A stretch of DNA of 25,494 nt, taken from the NCBI GenBank assembly GCA_016783865.1, contig JADHVS010000043.1, positions 1 to 25,494 of the forward strand. The letters are read 5' to 3'. Below the pieces are notes generated by a model. It saw only the letters and a list, made by a program, of their open reading frames with translations, made no database searches and had not been told where the DNA came from. Position numbers and translations under genes: made by a program. Position 1 is the stretch's first letter. Each line of letters begins with the position of its first letter. Shown here in pieces: positions 1 through 7,634 of the stretch. Source of the DNA: Bacteroidales bacterium. Lineage in GTDB: Bacteria > Bacteroidota > Bacteroidia > Bacteroidales > SM23-62.

Positions 1-38
1 TTTAAGAGAGGAGTCACTTTAATAATTAGGAGAAAATT

Positions 39-242
39 ATGATTCGAGGAACTGTCAAAGAGTACGATCGCTACAAGGGATATGGATTTATCACTGGCGA
101 CGATGGTGAGGATTATTTCGTCCATGTGAGTGGATTGAGGATCAATCTTCAGCAAAAAGGTTTGCGGAAAAGGCAGCGGGTGATGTTCGATGTGCAGGTT
201 GATGTCAAAGGTGATCGGGCGGTGAATGTGAGATTGGAATGA
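39..242 (+). CDS. Cold-shock domain protein (CspA-like)
   Basis: This 67-residue protein is a single cold-shock domain, a small beta-barrel that binds single-stranded RNA or DNA and usually acts as an RNA chaperone in the cytoplasm. The RNP1-like motif KGYGFI lies at residues 13-18 and the RNP2-like motif YFVHVS at 26-31, both at the expected spacing, and the length matches the family. The conserved 'GTVKWF' opening reads GTVKEY here, so the surface tryptophan of classical CspA is missing, which is a mild divergence. The ATG is preceded by a good Shine-Dalgarno stretch (AGGAG at about 28-32). It is separated by about 100 bases from the next gene and is probably not functionally linked to the sugar locus. 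The family call is certain; the specific paralogue cannot be named. Confidence 0.93.
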   Translation: MIRGTVKEYDRYKGYGFITGDDGEDYFVHVSGLRINLQQKGLRKRQRVMFDVQVDVKGDRAVNVRLE

Positions 243-339
243 TCCTGTATAAATTTGGGAGTGAGCTAACTTTTTTTTCATCATTAACTTTAAAGTCGCT
301 ATTGAGTAATTCAAGTTAACAAAAAATATGTGAGGAATA
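243..339. promoter_or_regulatory. Intergenic region with short inverted repeats before the methyltransferase gene
   Basis: There is no gene in these 97 bases. An 8-T run sits at 271-278 but has no convincing GC-rich stem before it, so I do not call a terminator. A perfect 10-bp palindrome ACTTTAAAGT lies at 287-296. The arms TTAACTT (284-290) and AAGTTAA (313-319) form a 7-bp inverted repeat. Either could be an operator for the gene starting at 340, but AT-rich DNA produces such repeats by chance. A Shine-Dalgarno-like GAGGAA precedes the ATG at 340. Confidence 0.25.
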
Positions 340-1386
340 ATGACATCACGGGAACGTATTAAAACTGCAATGGAGAATCAAAAACCTGATCGAGTTCCTG
401 TTTGGTGTCTCCTTAGTTTAGAACATATTATTCGTAATGGAACTCAAGGTGGTAGGATTCCGGAAACAATTGAAGAATTTATAGTAGCAGAGTGTAACAT
501 AACAAAACGTTATAAATTTGATGGAGTAGTTTTATATCTACCTTGTATAAAAAAGAGTGCAAAGATAGATATGTTTTTAAATGAGTGGATATATAAAGTA
601 CCCCAAGGAAATTCGACGCATATTTTTAAACAGGCAGACCCAAGTTCCTGGGAGATTGATTTGCCACCATATCAACTTGAAGATTTTTACAGTAGTCAAT
701 TAGCACGAGAGATTTTGGGGAACGATTACCACATTGGAAGCTGGGTACCAGATGGTTTTTCCCGCGCGATCCAATGGTTTCCAGGTTTAGATGATGCAAT
801 GATTGCTACTATTCAAGATCCGAGTCGTTTTAAATCCTTGGTAAATTTTTTTGATCGACAAAGTATTAAATATGCAAAAGCACAGGTTGAATTGGGTAAT
901 ATAGAGAGTCTTCAAATTTCTTCCCCATATGCTGGGTCTACATTCATATCGCCAAAAGCTTATGTGGATTTTGTACTACCATCGGTTAAAATATTAGTTG
1001 AAGCATTGAAACCGCTGAAGGTATTTACCTATTTACACACGTGTGGCTTTATTTCTGACCGGTTAGAAATAATTGCTGGAAGCGGTGTTGATGGAATAGA
1101 GTGTATGGATCCCCCTCCATTAGGTGATGTGACAATAGATGATGCAAAAAAACGTGTAGGTAGTAAAACCTTTCTTAAAGGTAATATTGATTCCGTAAAT
1201 GTACTTCTTCAAGGAAGTGATGAGGATGTCGATAAAACAGTAATAAGAACTATAAGGTCAGGAATGCCTGATGGTGGATTTATACTCAGTACAGCTTGTT
1301 CGGTGGCGCCTTTGGTACCTCCTGAGAGAGTGGGTCGTCTTTGGGAATTAACAGAACTTTATGGGGTGTATAGTTATTTTGTTTAG
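340..1386 (+). CDS. Uroporphyrinogen decarboxylase-family (MtaA/CmuA-like) methyltransferase
   Basis: This 348-residue cytoplasmic protein has the TIM-barrel fold of the URO-D superfamily. It begins with the characteristic 'MTSRERIKTAMENQKPDRVPV' type opening. True HemE binds a tetrapyrrole; the branch that includes MtaA, MtbA and CmuA instead binds zinc and moves methyl groups between corrinoid proteins and thiols. The zinc motif of that branch is visible as H233-x-C235 (in YLHTCG) plus C320 (in LSTACS), so a methyltransferase-type role fits better than heme synthesis. No corrinoid protein or MttB-type partner is encoded in the window, so the methyl donor and acceptor are unknown. It converges with the nitrilase-like gene on the other strand. 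Family membership is well supported; the reaction is not. Confidence 0.85.
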   Translation: MTSRERIKTAMENQKPDRVPVWCLLSLEHIIRNGTQGGRIPETIEEFIVAECNITKRYKFDGVVLYLPCIKKSAKIDMFLNEWIYKVPQGNSTHIFKQADPSSWEIDLPPYQLEDFYSSQLAREILGNDYHIGSWVPDGFSRAIQWFPGLDDAMIATIQDPSRFKSLVNFFDRQSIKYAKAQVELGNIESLQISSPYAGSTFISPKAYVDFVLPSVKILVEALKPLKVFTYLHTCGFISDRLEIIAGSGVDGIECMDPPPLGDVTIDDAKKRVGSKTFLKGNIDSVNVLLQGSDEDVDKTVIRTIRSGMPDGGFILSTACSVAPLVPPERVGRLWELTELYGVYSYFV

Positions 1387-1457
1387 GCTATATTTTTAAA
1401 ACTACCATTTTCTGTGTAAGAATAAAATCTTCAACCCAAAAGTTATCAATGTATTAC

Positions 1458-2237
1458 CTAATGACCTCCTTTTTCAGTCGTATTAACATGATAACTATGA
1501 GTTTGCCAATGCTCTTGCCATCCAGTTCCTCTTGTCGTTCTTTGAACGATTTCAATATCAACATAACAAATTTTTTCAGCTTCTACTCCGTAAGGAGCTT
1601 GTAAAATTTCGTTGCCTTTAGGATCAATAACAAATGAACCTCCTATGCATTTCCATCCTTTCCAGAGCCCAGCTTTTATTGACCCAACATTGCTGACGCT
1701 GGCAATCCATACACTAAAATCCCTTGCTACTGGTATATAGGCATCTTTCCACGTTTTATCATAGGGCGTTTTTGAATTGTCATATTCCGGTGGTACAGCC
1801 CAACAGCAGGGTAATAAAATAATATCTGCTCCAATATAGCATAAAGAACGACTTAATACTTGATTCTTTGCAAAGGCATCAGAAAAGATCATGACTCCTA
1901 ATATTCCAAGATCTGTATGAACAATGTTAAGTCTATTCCCTTGATTGTAGTAATCATGTCCTATATTTAATTCATTTATTTTGTGATGTTTCAGAATACT
2001 GTGACCTCTATTATTAATTATCAAAGCGGAATTAAAAACCTTATCATCAATTTTTTCAACCAGTCCTGAACAGATAAAAACTTTATTGTCTTTTGCTGAT
2101 CTAATCAAGGAATGGCAAGTATCCCCATCGGTGATTGAGTCAGCCATCGTCTTTGCAGAAGGGTGAGTCCATCCCAAGTTCATAGCCTCAGGTAACAATA
2201 CGAGATTAGCACCACAAGATGCCGCTTCATGGATCAT
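1458..2237 (-). CDS. Nitrilase-superfamily protein, main open frame; likely inactive
   Basis: These 259 codons match the carbon-nitrogen hydrolase (nitrilase) fold. The catalytic glutamate is present in LVLLPEA near residue 18, and the catalytic lysine lies in the KHHKINEL segment. The third catalytic residue, normally the cysteine in a GxxICYD-type strand, is replaced: this strand reads GVMIFSDAF, with a TTT phenylalanine codon where TGT/TGC is expected. The usual FPE that follows is also changed. The frame starts at an internal methionine and lacks the first beta-strand, which is found upstream in another frame (see 2234-2311). The protein is therefore either a pseudoenzyme or a decaying gene. 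It is transcribed away from the GntR regulator and towards the methyltransferase gene. A normal family member would hydrolyse an amide or nitrile such as N-carbamoylputrescine or an omega-amide. Confidence 0.8.
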   Translation of the reverse strand: MIHEAASCGANLVLLPEAMNLGWTHPSAKTMADSITDGDTCHSLIRSAKDNKVFICSGLVEKIDDKVFNSALIINNRGHSILKHHKINELNIGHDYYNQGNRLNIVHTDLGILGVMIFSDAFAKNQVLSRSLCYIGADIILLPCCWAVPPEYDNSKTPYDKTWKDAYIPVARDFSVWIASVSNVGSIKAGLWKGWKCIGGSFVIDPKGNEILQAPYGVEAEKICYVDIEIVQRTTRGTGWQEHWQTHSYHVNTTEKGGH

Positions 2238-2311
2238 TTCTTCTGAATGTTTAATATTTTAGATTTATTCCCTCCTTCTATATGTATTTGAATTATTGCT
2301 ATTTTAAACAT
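2234..2311 (-). pseudogene. Frame-shifted 5' end of the nitrilase-superfamily gene
   Basis: On the minus strand an ATG at 2311-2309 opens a 25-codon frame reading MFKIAIIQIHIEGGNKSK and then a short tail to a TGA ending at 2234. The opening is a textbook nitrilase first strand (KIAIIQ...) followed by the 'GN+xKN' helix start. The main frame just upstream of its methionine reads NIKHSEEMIHEAAS, which is the continuation of the same helix. Adding one base to the A4 run (T4 on the plus strand, 2257-2260) joins the two into NKSKNIKHSEEM and gives an intact protein of 284 residues, the normal family size. I therefore see a one-base deletion in a homopolymer. It is either a real inactivating mutation or a sequencing error. 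An AAGGA about 15 bases upstream is a weak ribosome-binding candidate. Confidence 0.8.
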
Positions 2312-2373
2312 TTTAAACCGTTGTGATCCTTATAATTAGTTGATATTGGAATCACTATGATGATACATTATTA

Positions 2374-2397
2374 ATTTATCTCTTTTAATTGATAAAT
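2374..2397. promoter_or_regulatory. Inverted repeat, candidate operator
   Basis: The arms ATTTATC (2374-2380) and GATAAAT (2391-2397) are perfect inverted copies separated by 10 bases. The 24-bp span suits a dimeric helix-turn-helix regulator, and it lies in the divergent region. It could equally be chance in AT-rich DNA. Confidence 0.3.
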
Positions 2398-2456
2398 GTT
2401 GAAAAGAATATAACAGTTAATATTTCTGTAAACGTAATATTTTTTTCATTAAATAA

Positions 2457-2485
2457 TTGACAAGCTCTTTTTTATTTCATAAAAT
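2457..2485 (+). promoter_or_regulatory. Near-consensus sigma70-type promoter for the GntR gene and downstream operon
   Basis: TTGACA at 2457-2462 is a perfect -35 box. It is followed after exactly 17 bases by TAAAAT at 2480-2485, which matches the -10 consensus at five of six positions. Transcription would start near 2492, about 40 bases before the regulator's start codon. Bacteroidetes proper use a different -7/-33 consensus, so if this promoter is real it hints at a lineage with a conventional housekeeping sigma factor. Confidence 0.55.
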
Positions 2486-2502
2486 TAAACTGGATAATTT
2501 GT

Positions 2503-2518
2503 ATGAACATATGGACAT
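2503..2518. promoter_or_regulatory. Tandem 8-bp repeat just before gntR start, candidate autoregulatory site
   Basis: ATGAACAT and ATGGACAT are adjacent direct copies differing at one base. They lie downstream of the predicted transcription start and 15 bases before the start codon. A repressor bound here would block its own transcription. The assignment is inferred from position only. Confidence 0.25.
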
Positions 2519-2533
2519 AGGATATTGAAGAAA

Positions 2534-3268
2534 ATGATTCTTGAGATAGATCATAAAAGTGACATTCCTCTTTATATCCAGGTTGAAAAAATTTTTCGAG
2601 AGATGGTTAAGCTTACTAAGTACAATAGTGGACAATTATTGCCGAGTGAAGAAGATTTAGCCAAACGGCTAGGTGTTTCCAGAAATACTGTCCGGCAAGC
2701 CTTTAGTAAACTTGTTTTTGAAGGACTGATTGTTCGTAAAAAAGGGGTTGGAACAAGAGTAGTTGATAAGATTGTCAGAACAAAATTAGATAAATGGTTA
2801 AGCTTCTCTCAAGAAATGAATTCCAAAGGTATTCCTTTTAGAAATTATGACATATCAGTTGATTGGGTAAAAGCCAGTGATGAATTAGCAGGAATATTTT
2901 CAATTGCACCTGGGAAAGCGGTGATAAAATTAGAACGATTACGGGGGATGGATAAAGGTCCTATAGTATTTTTTATTTCCTACTTTCACCCACGTATTGG
3001 ATTGACTGGGAAGGAGGATTTCTCACATCATCTGTATGATCTTTTAGAGAATGAATACTCAACAGTGGTTACTCTGTCTAAAGAAGAGATCAAAGCCATA
3101 AAAGCCGATAAGCTATTATCTGAAAAATTGAATCTCAAAATTGGTGATCCAGTTTTATATCGTAAAAGATTTGTTTATGACCCCGGCAACCGAATTGTAG
3201 AATATAATCTTTGTTTCTATCGGGCTGACAGTTTTACCTATACAATTGAAATTGAAGGATCTGTGTGA
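2534..3268 (+). CDS. GntR-family regulator with UTRA ligand-binding domain (HutC subfamily)
   Basis: This 244-residue cytoplasmic DNA-binding protein has an N-terminal winged helix at about residues 10-75 with the classic GntR signature (LPSEEDLAKRLGVSRNTVRQ, then LVFEGLIVRKKGVGT). A UTRA domain follows from about 90 to the end (ALIKLERLRG-type strand and a closing 'VEYNLCFYRADSFTYTIE' region). Proteins of this class usually repress sugar or amino-acid loci until a small ligand, often a sugar phosphate, binds the UTRA domain. I chose the ATG at 2534 over the TTG at 2525 because TAGGA is only two bases from the TTG but at a workable distance from the ATG. It is the first gene of the plus-strand sugar locus, 46 bases before the next gene, so it is the likely local regulator. 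Confidence 0.92.
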   Translation: MILEIDHKSDIPLYIQVEKIFREMVKLTKYNSGQLLPSEEDLAKRLGVSRNTVRQAFSKLVFEGLIVRKKGVGTRVVDKIVRTKLDKWLSFSQEMNSKGIPFRNYDISVDWVKASDELAGIFSIAPGKAVIKLERLRGMDKGPIVFFISYFHPRIGLTGKEDFSHHLYDLLENEYSTVVTLSKEEIKAIKADKLLSEKLNLKIGDPVLYRKRFVYDPGNRIVEYNLCFYRADSFTYTIEIEGSV

Positions 3269-3314
3269 TCGAAATGAATCGATTTTTTATACCAATGAAT
3301 GCAGAATTTAAAAT

Positions 3315-4451
3315 ATGACAAAATGGGAGTTTAAAATAGTACTTATGGCTGCAACAGTATTGATAGGTGGTTCACGTATGGCAGGTCAAGAGTTACATCC
3401 TGATCTTAATATCATTTCTATCGAGCGGTATGATCAATATAACAATTTATTCCAATACCATGAGTCGGAATGGATAGGATCTGACGTCGTTTGTTCAATT
3501 CCTCTTTCTAGCAATCGGGTTTTATGGCTGTTTGGTGATACTCTTTTAGGAAAGGTAAAAAATAAGAAGCGAGTTGGCAGTGGCCCGTATATCAATAACT
3601 CGATTGCAATTCAGATAATTGGTGAAAATGATGAGTCTGAAATTACGTTCTATTGGAATAAGCAAGGAGATAAAAATGAGGCATTTTTCACCAGACAGGA
3701 AGGTATCCCGGGTGACTATTACTGGCCAACTGCTGGGGTATTGTTAGATGAGGTATTGGTTATTTTCTGTTATGCTATTGATATAGACAAAGATATAGGA
3801 TTTGAGATTGTGGGATCGGTGATGATTATTATCTCTAACTATAATGAGGAGCCAACAAAATGGGAGGCGGTTTATCACTATTTTACCAATTGGGACCACC
3901 ATCGTTCATTTCAAACAGCCTTGTATATTGAGCATCCATACATCTATTTTATGGGATATGATGATTTAGACAGTAAGAGGAGAGCTGTTTTGGCTCGTAC
4001 GACTGGAGAAAAGCTAATAGATCTTAAATCTTCTAAGGCACTGGAGTATCTCGTGTTAAGCGATGGTGAAAAAGTTTGGAGGCAGAAACCAGATGATTTA
4101 GTTCCGCTGTTTTCACCCGGAAACACAGAAACTGATATCCATTATATTTCCGATAAAAAGTTATATGTGTGTACTACCTATAATCCCTATACTGATGAGG
4201 TATTCCTCGTTACTACCGAGCATATTACCGGTCCGTGGAGTAAATCAAAGTCAGTTTACAAAATTCCTGAGCATGGGGGAGAATTACCCTGTACCTCATA
4301 TGCTGTTCGAGTTCAAAGCCACCTTTCTACCCAACCGGGACAACTAGTTATAAGTTATGCTACCAACGCGAAGGATGATCTTTTTGGTCTTTTTTCAGAG
4401 AAGGGATTGGAGATATATTGGCCTAGATTCATTCTTATTAACTATGATTGA
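3315..4451 (+). CDS. Exported beta-propeller protein, DUF4185/DUF5005-like (paralogue 1)
   Basis: This 378-residue protein has a signal peptide (hydrophobic residues about 7-22, cleavage probably after AGQ at 25). The rest is rich in short beta-strands typical of a five-bladed glycosidase-like propeller. It shares a signature with two other proteins in the window: 'SIPLSS...VLWLFGDTLLG' near residues 61-79 with D75 in FGDT, then 'NNS', 'ITFYW', 'GDYYWPTAG', and a C-terminal 'HLS...PGQLVISYATN...PRFI' segment. The second exported paralogue at 22984 matches it most closely. Families with this FGDT-type motif include uncharacterised propellers, and I recall DUF4185 members reported as endo-D-arabinanases. 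That assignment is from memory and cannot be tested here. It probably acts on a glycan in the periplasm or at the cell surface. It sits just after the regulator and before the TonB receptor. Confidence 0.72.
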   Translation: MTKWEFKIVLMAATVLIGGSRMAGQELHPDLNIISIERYDQYNNLFQYHESEWIGSDVVCSIPLSSNRVLWLFGDTLLGKVKNKKRVGSGPYINNSIAIQIIGENDESEITFYWNKQGDKNEAFFTRQEGIPGDYYWPTAGVLLDEVLVIFCYAIDIDKDIGFEIVGSVMIIISNYNEEPTKWEAVYHYFTNWDHHRSFQTALYIEHPYIYFMGYDDLDSKRRAVLARTTGEKLIDLKSSKALEYLVLSDGEKVWRQKPDDLVPLFSPGNTETDIHYISDKKLYVCTTYNPYTDEVFLVTTEHITGPWSKSKSVYKIPEHGGELPCTSYAVRVQSHLSTQPGQLVISYATNAKDDLFGLFSEKGLEIYWPRFILINYD

Positions 4452-4505
4452 TTTTTAAAAATGATAATTGTGCTCAGTATGTTGGGAAACTAATCAGAGC
4501 TTAAT

Positions 4506-7500
4506 ATGAAAAGATTTATCAAAAAGATATTTTTCGTAATGACTATATCGCATACTGTGCTATTCTGTGCAACAACTGGTAAAATCCGTGGTAAAGTAAC
4601 ATCAACGTTTGATGGTTTACCGTTAGTTGGTGTAAATGTGATAGTTGAAGATACGCCCTTTGGTGCAGCGACAGATGAAAAGGGTCAATTTGTAATTTTA
4701 CGATTACCAAGCGGGACATATACGCTAAGAGTTGAGATGATAGGATATCGGCCCCATGTTATTAAGGATGTTCAGGTAACCACTGGTTTAACGACTAACT
4801 TGGATGCGGTTCTCATACCCGGTGCTATCAGTCTAGAGGAGATCGTAGTTATTGCGGAAAGACCTGTGGTCCAGCAAGATTTGACATCAAGCACTCAGTA
4901 TGTAGATACTAAATCTATCGATCAGTTGCCAGTAGTAGATGCTAAAGATGCGGTCATGTTTCAATCGGGTGTGTTTTTTGACCCTATTCCTGTTCAGGGT
5001 GGGACTAGAGGTTATCAAGGCGAGTCCGGTTCCGGTGAAAGCAGGTATGTCATCAGGGGTGGGGATCAGGATGAAGTATCCTGGATGATTGATGGTGTTC
5101 GCACAGAATCATTAACAATTAACAAAAGGGACGCAGGGGGTTCATTCACCGATGTGAATGTAAAAGCAGTGAAGGAGATCCAGGTTCTTTCAGGGGGATT
5201 TACTGCAGAATACGGCAATGCTCAATCAGGTATTGTGAATATGATAATGAAAGAAGGGAGTGACAGATATGAAGGTTCTGTGGAAATTTCTTATACACCT
5301 CCGGGTCAAAAGCATTTTGGGAATTATCTGTATGCCTATCCTTATTCGGAAAAATATTTAAATCATGTTGGTTATCTTTCCGAGATCGATAGTCTATGGT
5401 GGCTGGATTATCAAAATGAACCGCCCAGTGACAGTATTTACCAACTTCATATGGATTTTATTGATTCCCTGGATGATAAATGGTGGTCATCTTATTCAAA
5501 GGAATTTCGTGATCATATAGATTCCACTGGTACTTTGGATACTTTGTGGTGGAATGAATACCGTTCAAAACAGGTTTATGACTATCGAAAAATTCAGAGC
5601 TATAATATTTTTACAACATTTGGAGGACCGTTGCCGTTTTCCAGCAAAAATTACACGTTTTTTATTACATCTCAATTTAAAAAGGAAGTATATACACTCC
5701 CTCAGCCACGGGACAGTCGTGATATGGAAAATGTGAATTTAATGTTGAGTTTTCCATTAAATCCCAAGATGAAAGTGAAATTGTTTGGTATGTATAACCA
5801 TGAGGTACACGGATATAGACATCTGGCAGATTTTTTAATGGCAAGTAAATATTTTCGCGGATATGGAAGTATCAACAATACATATACTTCACTTTTCACT
5901 CTGCAGTGGAATCACGCATTGAGTGACAGAATGTTTTATGAACTTAAAATCAGCCGATACTGGTTTGTTTTTAAGGAAGAACCACCGGAATATGCGAGTA
6001 TATCGCCCGGTGATGATTATGAATTGACATTATGGGGTTACTATCGTTATCCAGATTTTCCAAATGAAAATTTTGATAAGTATTTTTTCATTCATGACAC
6101 CAAAGAAGAGACTGGTGATATATCTATTACCGGGAATTTAAATTGGCAGGTAAATTTTCAAAATCAGGTGAAGGCCGGTTTTGAATATCGATATAACACA
6201 GTTGCAGAAAAATATAATTACAGGTTTACCACACTTTCTATCGACAGATCAGAGTATATGGATAGGGGACTACACGAAACGTTTCACCCAATTCAATTTT
6301 CGACATATCTGCAGGACAAGATGGAGTTTGAGAGTATGATATTGAATTTTGGGGTACGTTATGATTATTTCAATCCGAACTTTGACTGGTTTATCTCCCA
6401 TGACACGTATAATCTGGCTATTGATACGTTATATAATGAATCATTGGACATCGATGGTGACCAGGTTGATTCACTGGGACATATGAAATATTCGTTTAAA
6501 AATGTTTTAGATAAACCCAGGTCGCCAGTTCCGGATCATTCAATGATAAGTCCCAGATTAGGAGTATCTTTTCCCATCACTATCAACACTGTACTACACT
6601 TTAACTACGGCCATTTCTATCAGATGCCTGCTTTAAATAGAATGCGACTATTCCGATATTTTAGACCGACTTATATTGTGGAAAATATCATAAAAGAGAA
6701 TGATGCAGCTGAGGAGGAAGGACGAGATCCAGAGCATATTCCGTCAGTAGCAACCGATCATGAAAGAATTGTATTATTAACTGTCGAGCCTTTACCACCC
6801 CAAAAAACGATTATGTTTGAAGTTGGATTGAAGCACAATTTTTCAAATTTTGTGGTTATGAACCTAACAGCTTATTATAAAGATATATACAACCAGACAG
6901 ATGATCCCCTTGGATTGTTTGACAAAAGTTTTTATGGATGGGACCCGTTTACAGAGAAAACCAGTACGGTGATAACGGATACCCCACTTCCTGGAGATTA
7001 TGGTGATTCAAGAGGGTTTGAGGTAAATATTAAAACCTTGTTTTCAGACAAATTTGTATTCAGTATGAATTATAGTTTTTCCAAAGCAATGCATGGGAGA
7101 GCTTCCCCACATAAGGTTATATTTGACGAAAATGGAGAACCGGAATATGAATGGTATACCGAGGGGTTTAAGTCAATTGTTATTGAACGACAATTTAGTA
7201 GACCGCATCTGTTGAGAGCTAATATTTTCTATAGAATTCCGTACAATAATAAAAATGCTCTTATATCGGATATTCGTCTGAGTCTTTTATATAGATATAC
7301 TTCCGGACAGTCATTTACGTACCTAACTGAAGATGATCCATCGGATACATATGACAACTACAGGTATCCGGGTATCCATGTTACTGATTTAAAGGTTGAA
7401 AAAACAGTGCATTTCAGTGGAAGATCCGGGTTGTCGATCTTTTTGTATGTAACAAACTTGTTCAATCAGAAAAATATCAAATCGATGGGAGATACTATTT

Positions 7501-7634
7501 TTAATCCAGTAACGATGGAAAAATTTGTCGAAACCGGAGAACCCACGACAGTTGATGGTGGTGGATATGATATCAGTTGGTCGATTTATTATGATCCGCG
7601 AAAAATAATGATGGGATTCAGTTATGATTTATAA
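4506..7634 (+). CDS. TonB-dependent outer-membrane receptor with carboxypeptidase-like N-terminal domain
   Basis: This 1042-residue outer-membrane transporter is energised by TonB. A signal peptide covers about residues 1-22. A carboxypeptidase-regulatory-like (CarboxypepD_reg) domain follows at 25-110 (GKIRGKVTS...LPLVGVNV...GTYTLRVEMIGY). The plug domain spans about 115-255 (VIRGGDQDEVSWMIDGV and GGFTAEYGNAQSGIVN). The rest is a 22-strand-type barrel ending in a terminal beta-strand with aromatic residues (MGFSYDL). This layout is SusC-like, but no SusD lipoprotein follows. An early extracellular-loop region at residues 291-352 carries three WW motifs. Its end overlaps the next ORF by 11 bases, which implies translational coupling. 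Within this locus it most likely imports oligosaccharide fragments; the ligand is unknown. Confidence 0.93.
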   Translation: MKRFIKKIFFVMTISHTVLFCATTGKIRGKVTSTFDGLPLVGVNVIVEDTPFGAATDEKGQFVILRLPSGTYTLRVEMIGYRPHVIKDVQVTTGLTTNLDAVLIPGAISLEEIVVIAERPVVQQDLTSSTQYVDTKSIDQLPVVDAKDAVMFQSGVFFDPIPVQGGTRGYQGESGSGESRYVIRGGDQDEVSWMIDGVRTESLTINKRDAGGSFTDVNVKAVKEIQVLSGGFTAEYGNAQSGIVNMIMKEGSDRYEGSVEISYTPPGQKHFGNYLYAYPYSEKYLNHVGYLSEIDSLWWLDYQNEPPSDSIYQLHMDFIDSLDDKWWSSYSKEFRDHIDSTGTLDTLWWNEYRSKQVYDYRKIQSYNIFTTFGGPLPFSSKNYTFFITSQFKKEVYTLPQPRDSRDMENVNLMLSFPLNPKMKVKLFGMYNHEVHGYRHLADFLMASKYFRGYGSINNTYTSLFTLQWNHALSDRMFYELKISRYWFVFKEEPPEYASISPGDDYELTLWGYYRYPDFPNENFDKYFFIHDTKEETGDISITGNLNWQVNFQNQVKAGFEYRYNTVAEKYNYRFTTLSIDRSEYMDRGLHETFHPIQFSTYLQDKMEFESMILNFGVRYDYFNPNFDWFISHDTYNLAIDTLYNESLDIDGDQVDSLGHMKYSFKNVLDKPRSPVPDHSMISPRLGVSFPITINTVLHFNYGHFYQMPALNRMRLFRYFRPTYIVENIIKENDAAEEEGRDPEHIPSVATDHERIVLLTVEPLPPQKTIMFEVGLKHNFSNFVVMNLTAYYKDIYNQTDDPLGLFDKSFYGWDPFTEKTSTVITDTPLPGDYGDSRGFEVNIKTLFSDKFVFSMNYSFSKAMHGRASPHKVIFDENGEPEYEWYTEGFKSIVIERQFSRPHLLRANIFYRIPYNNKNALISDIRLSLLYRYTSGQSFTYLTEDDPSDTYDNYRYPGIHVTDLKVEKTVHFSGRSGLSIFLYVTNLFNQKNIKSMGDTIFNPVTMEKFVETGEPTTVDGGGYDISWSIYYDPRKIMMGFSYDL

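Larger units (their letters stand above)
2312..2533. promoter_or_regulatory. Divergent intergenic control region between nitrilase-like and gntR-type genes
   Basis: About 220 very AT-rich bases separate two divergent genes, with no gene visible inside. The region holds the promoter at 2457-2485 and two candidate operator elements, each listed separately. This is the natural place for the GntR-family protein encoded at 2534 to bind and control itself and perhaps the minus-strand gene. Confidence 0.5.

Noticed and set aside
271..278. Eight-T run after the cold-shock gene as a terminator
   Set aside because: No stable GC-rich stem precedes it; could be chance in AT-rich DNA.
2234..2311. Programmed -1 frameshifting to make the nitrilase-like protein
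   Set aside because: The shift site TCTAAAATA does not match a classical slippery heptamer and no stimulatory structure is obvious; together with loss of the catalytic Cys, mutation or sequencing error is simpler.
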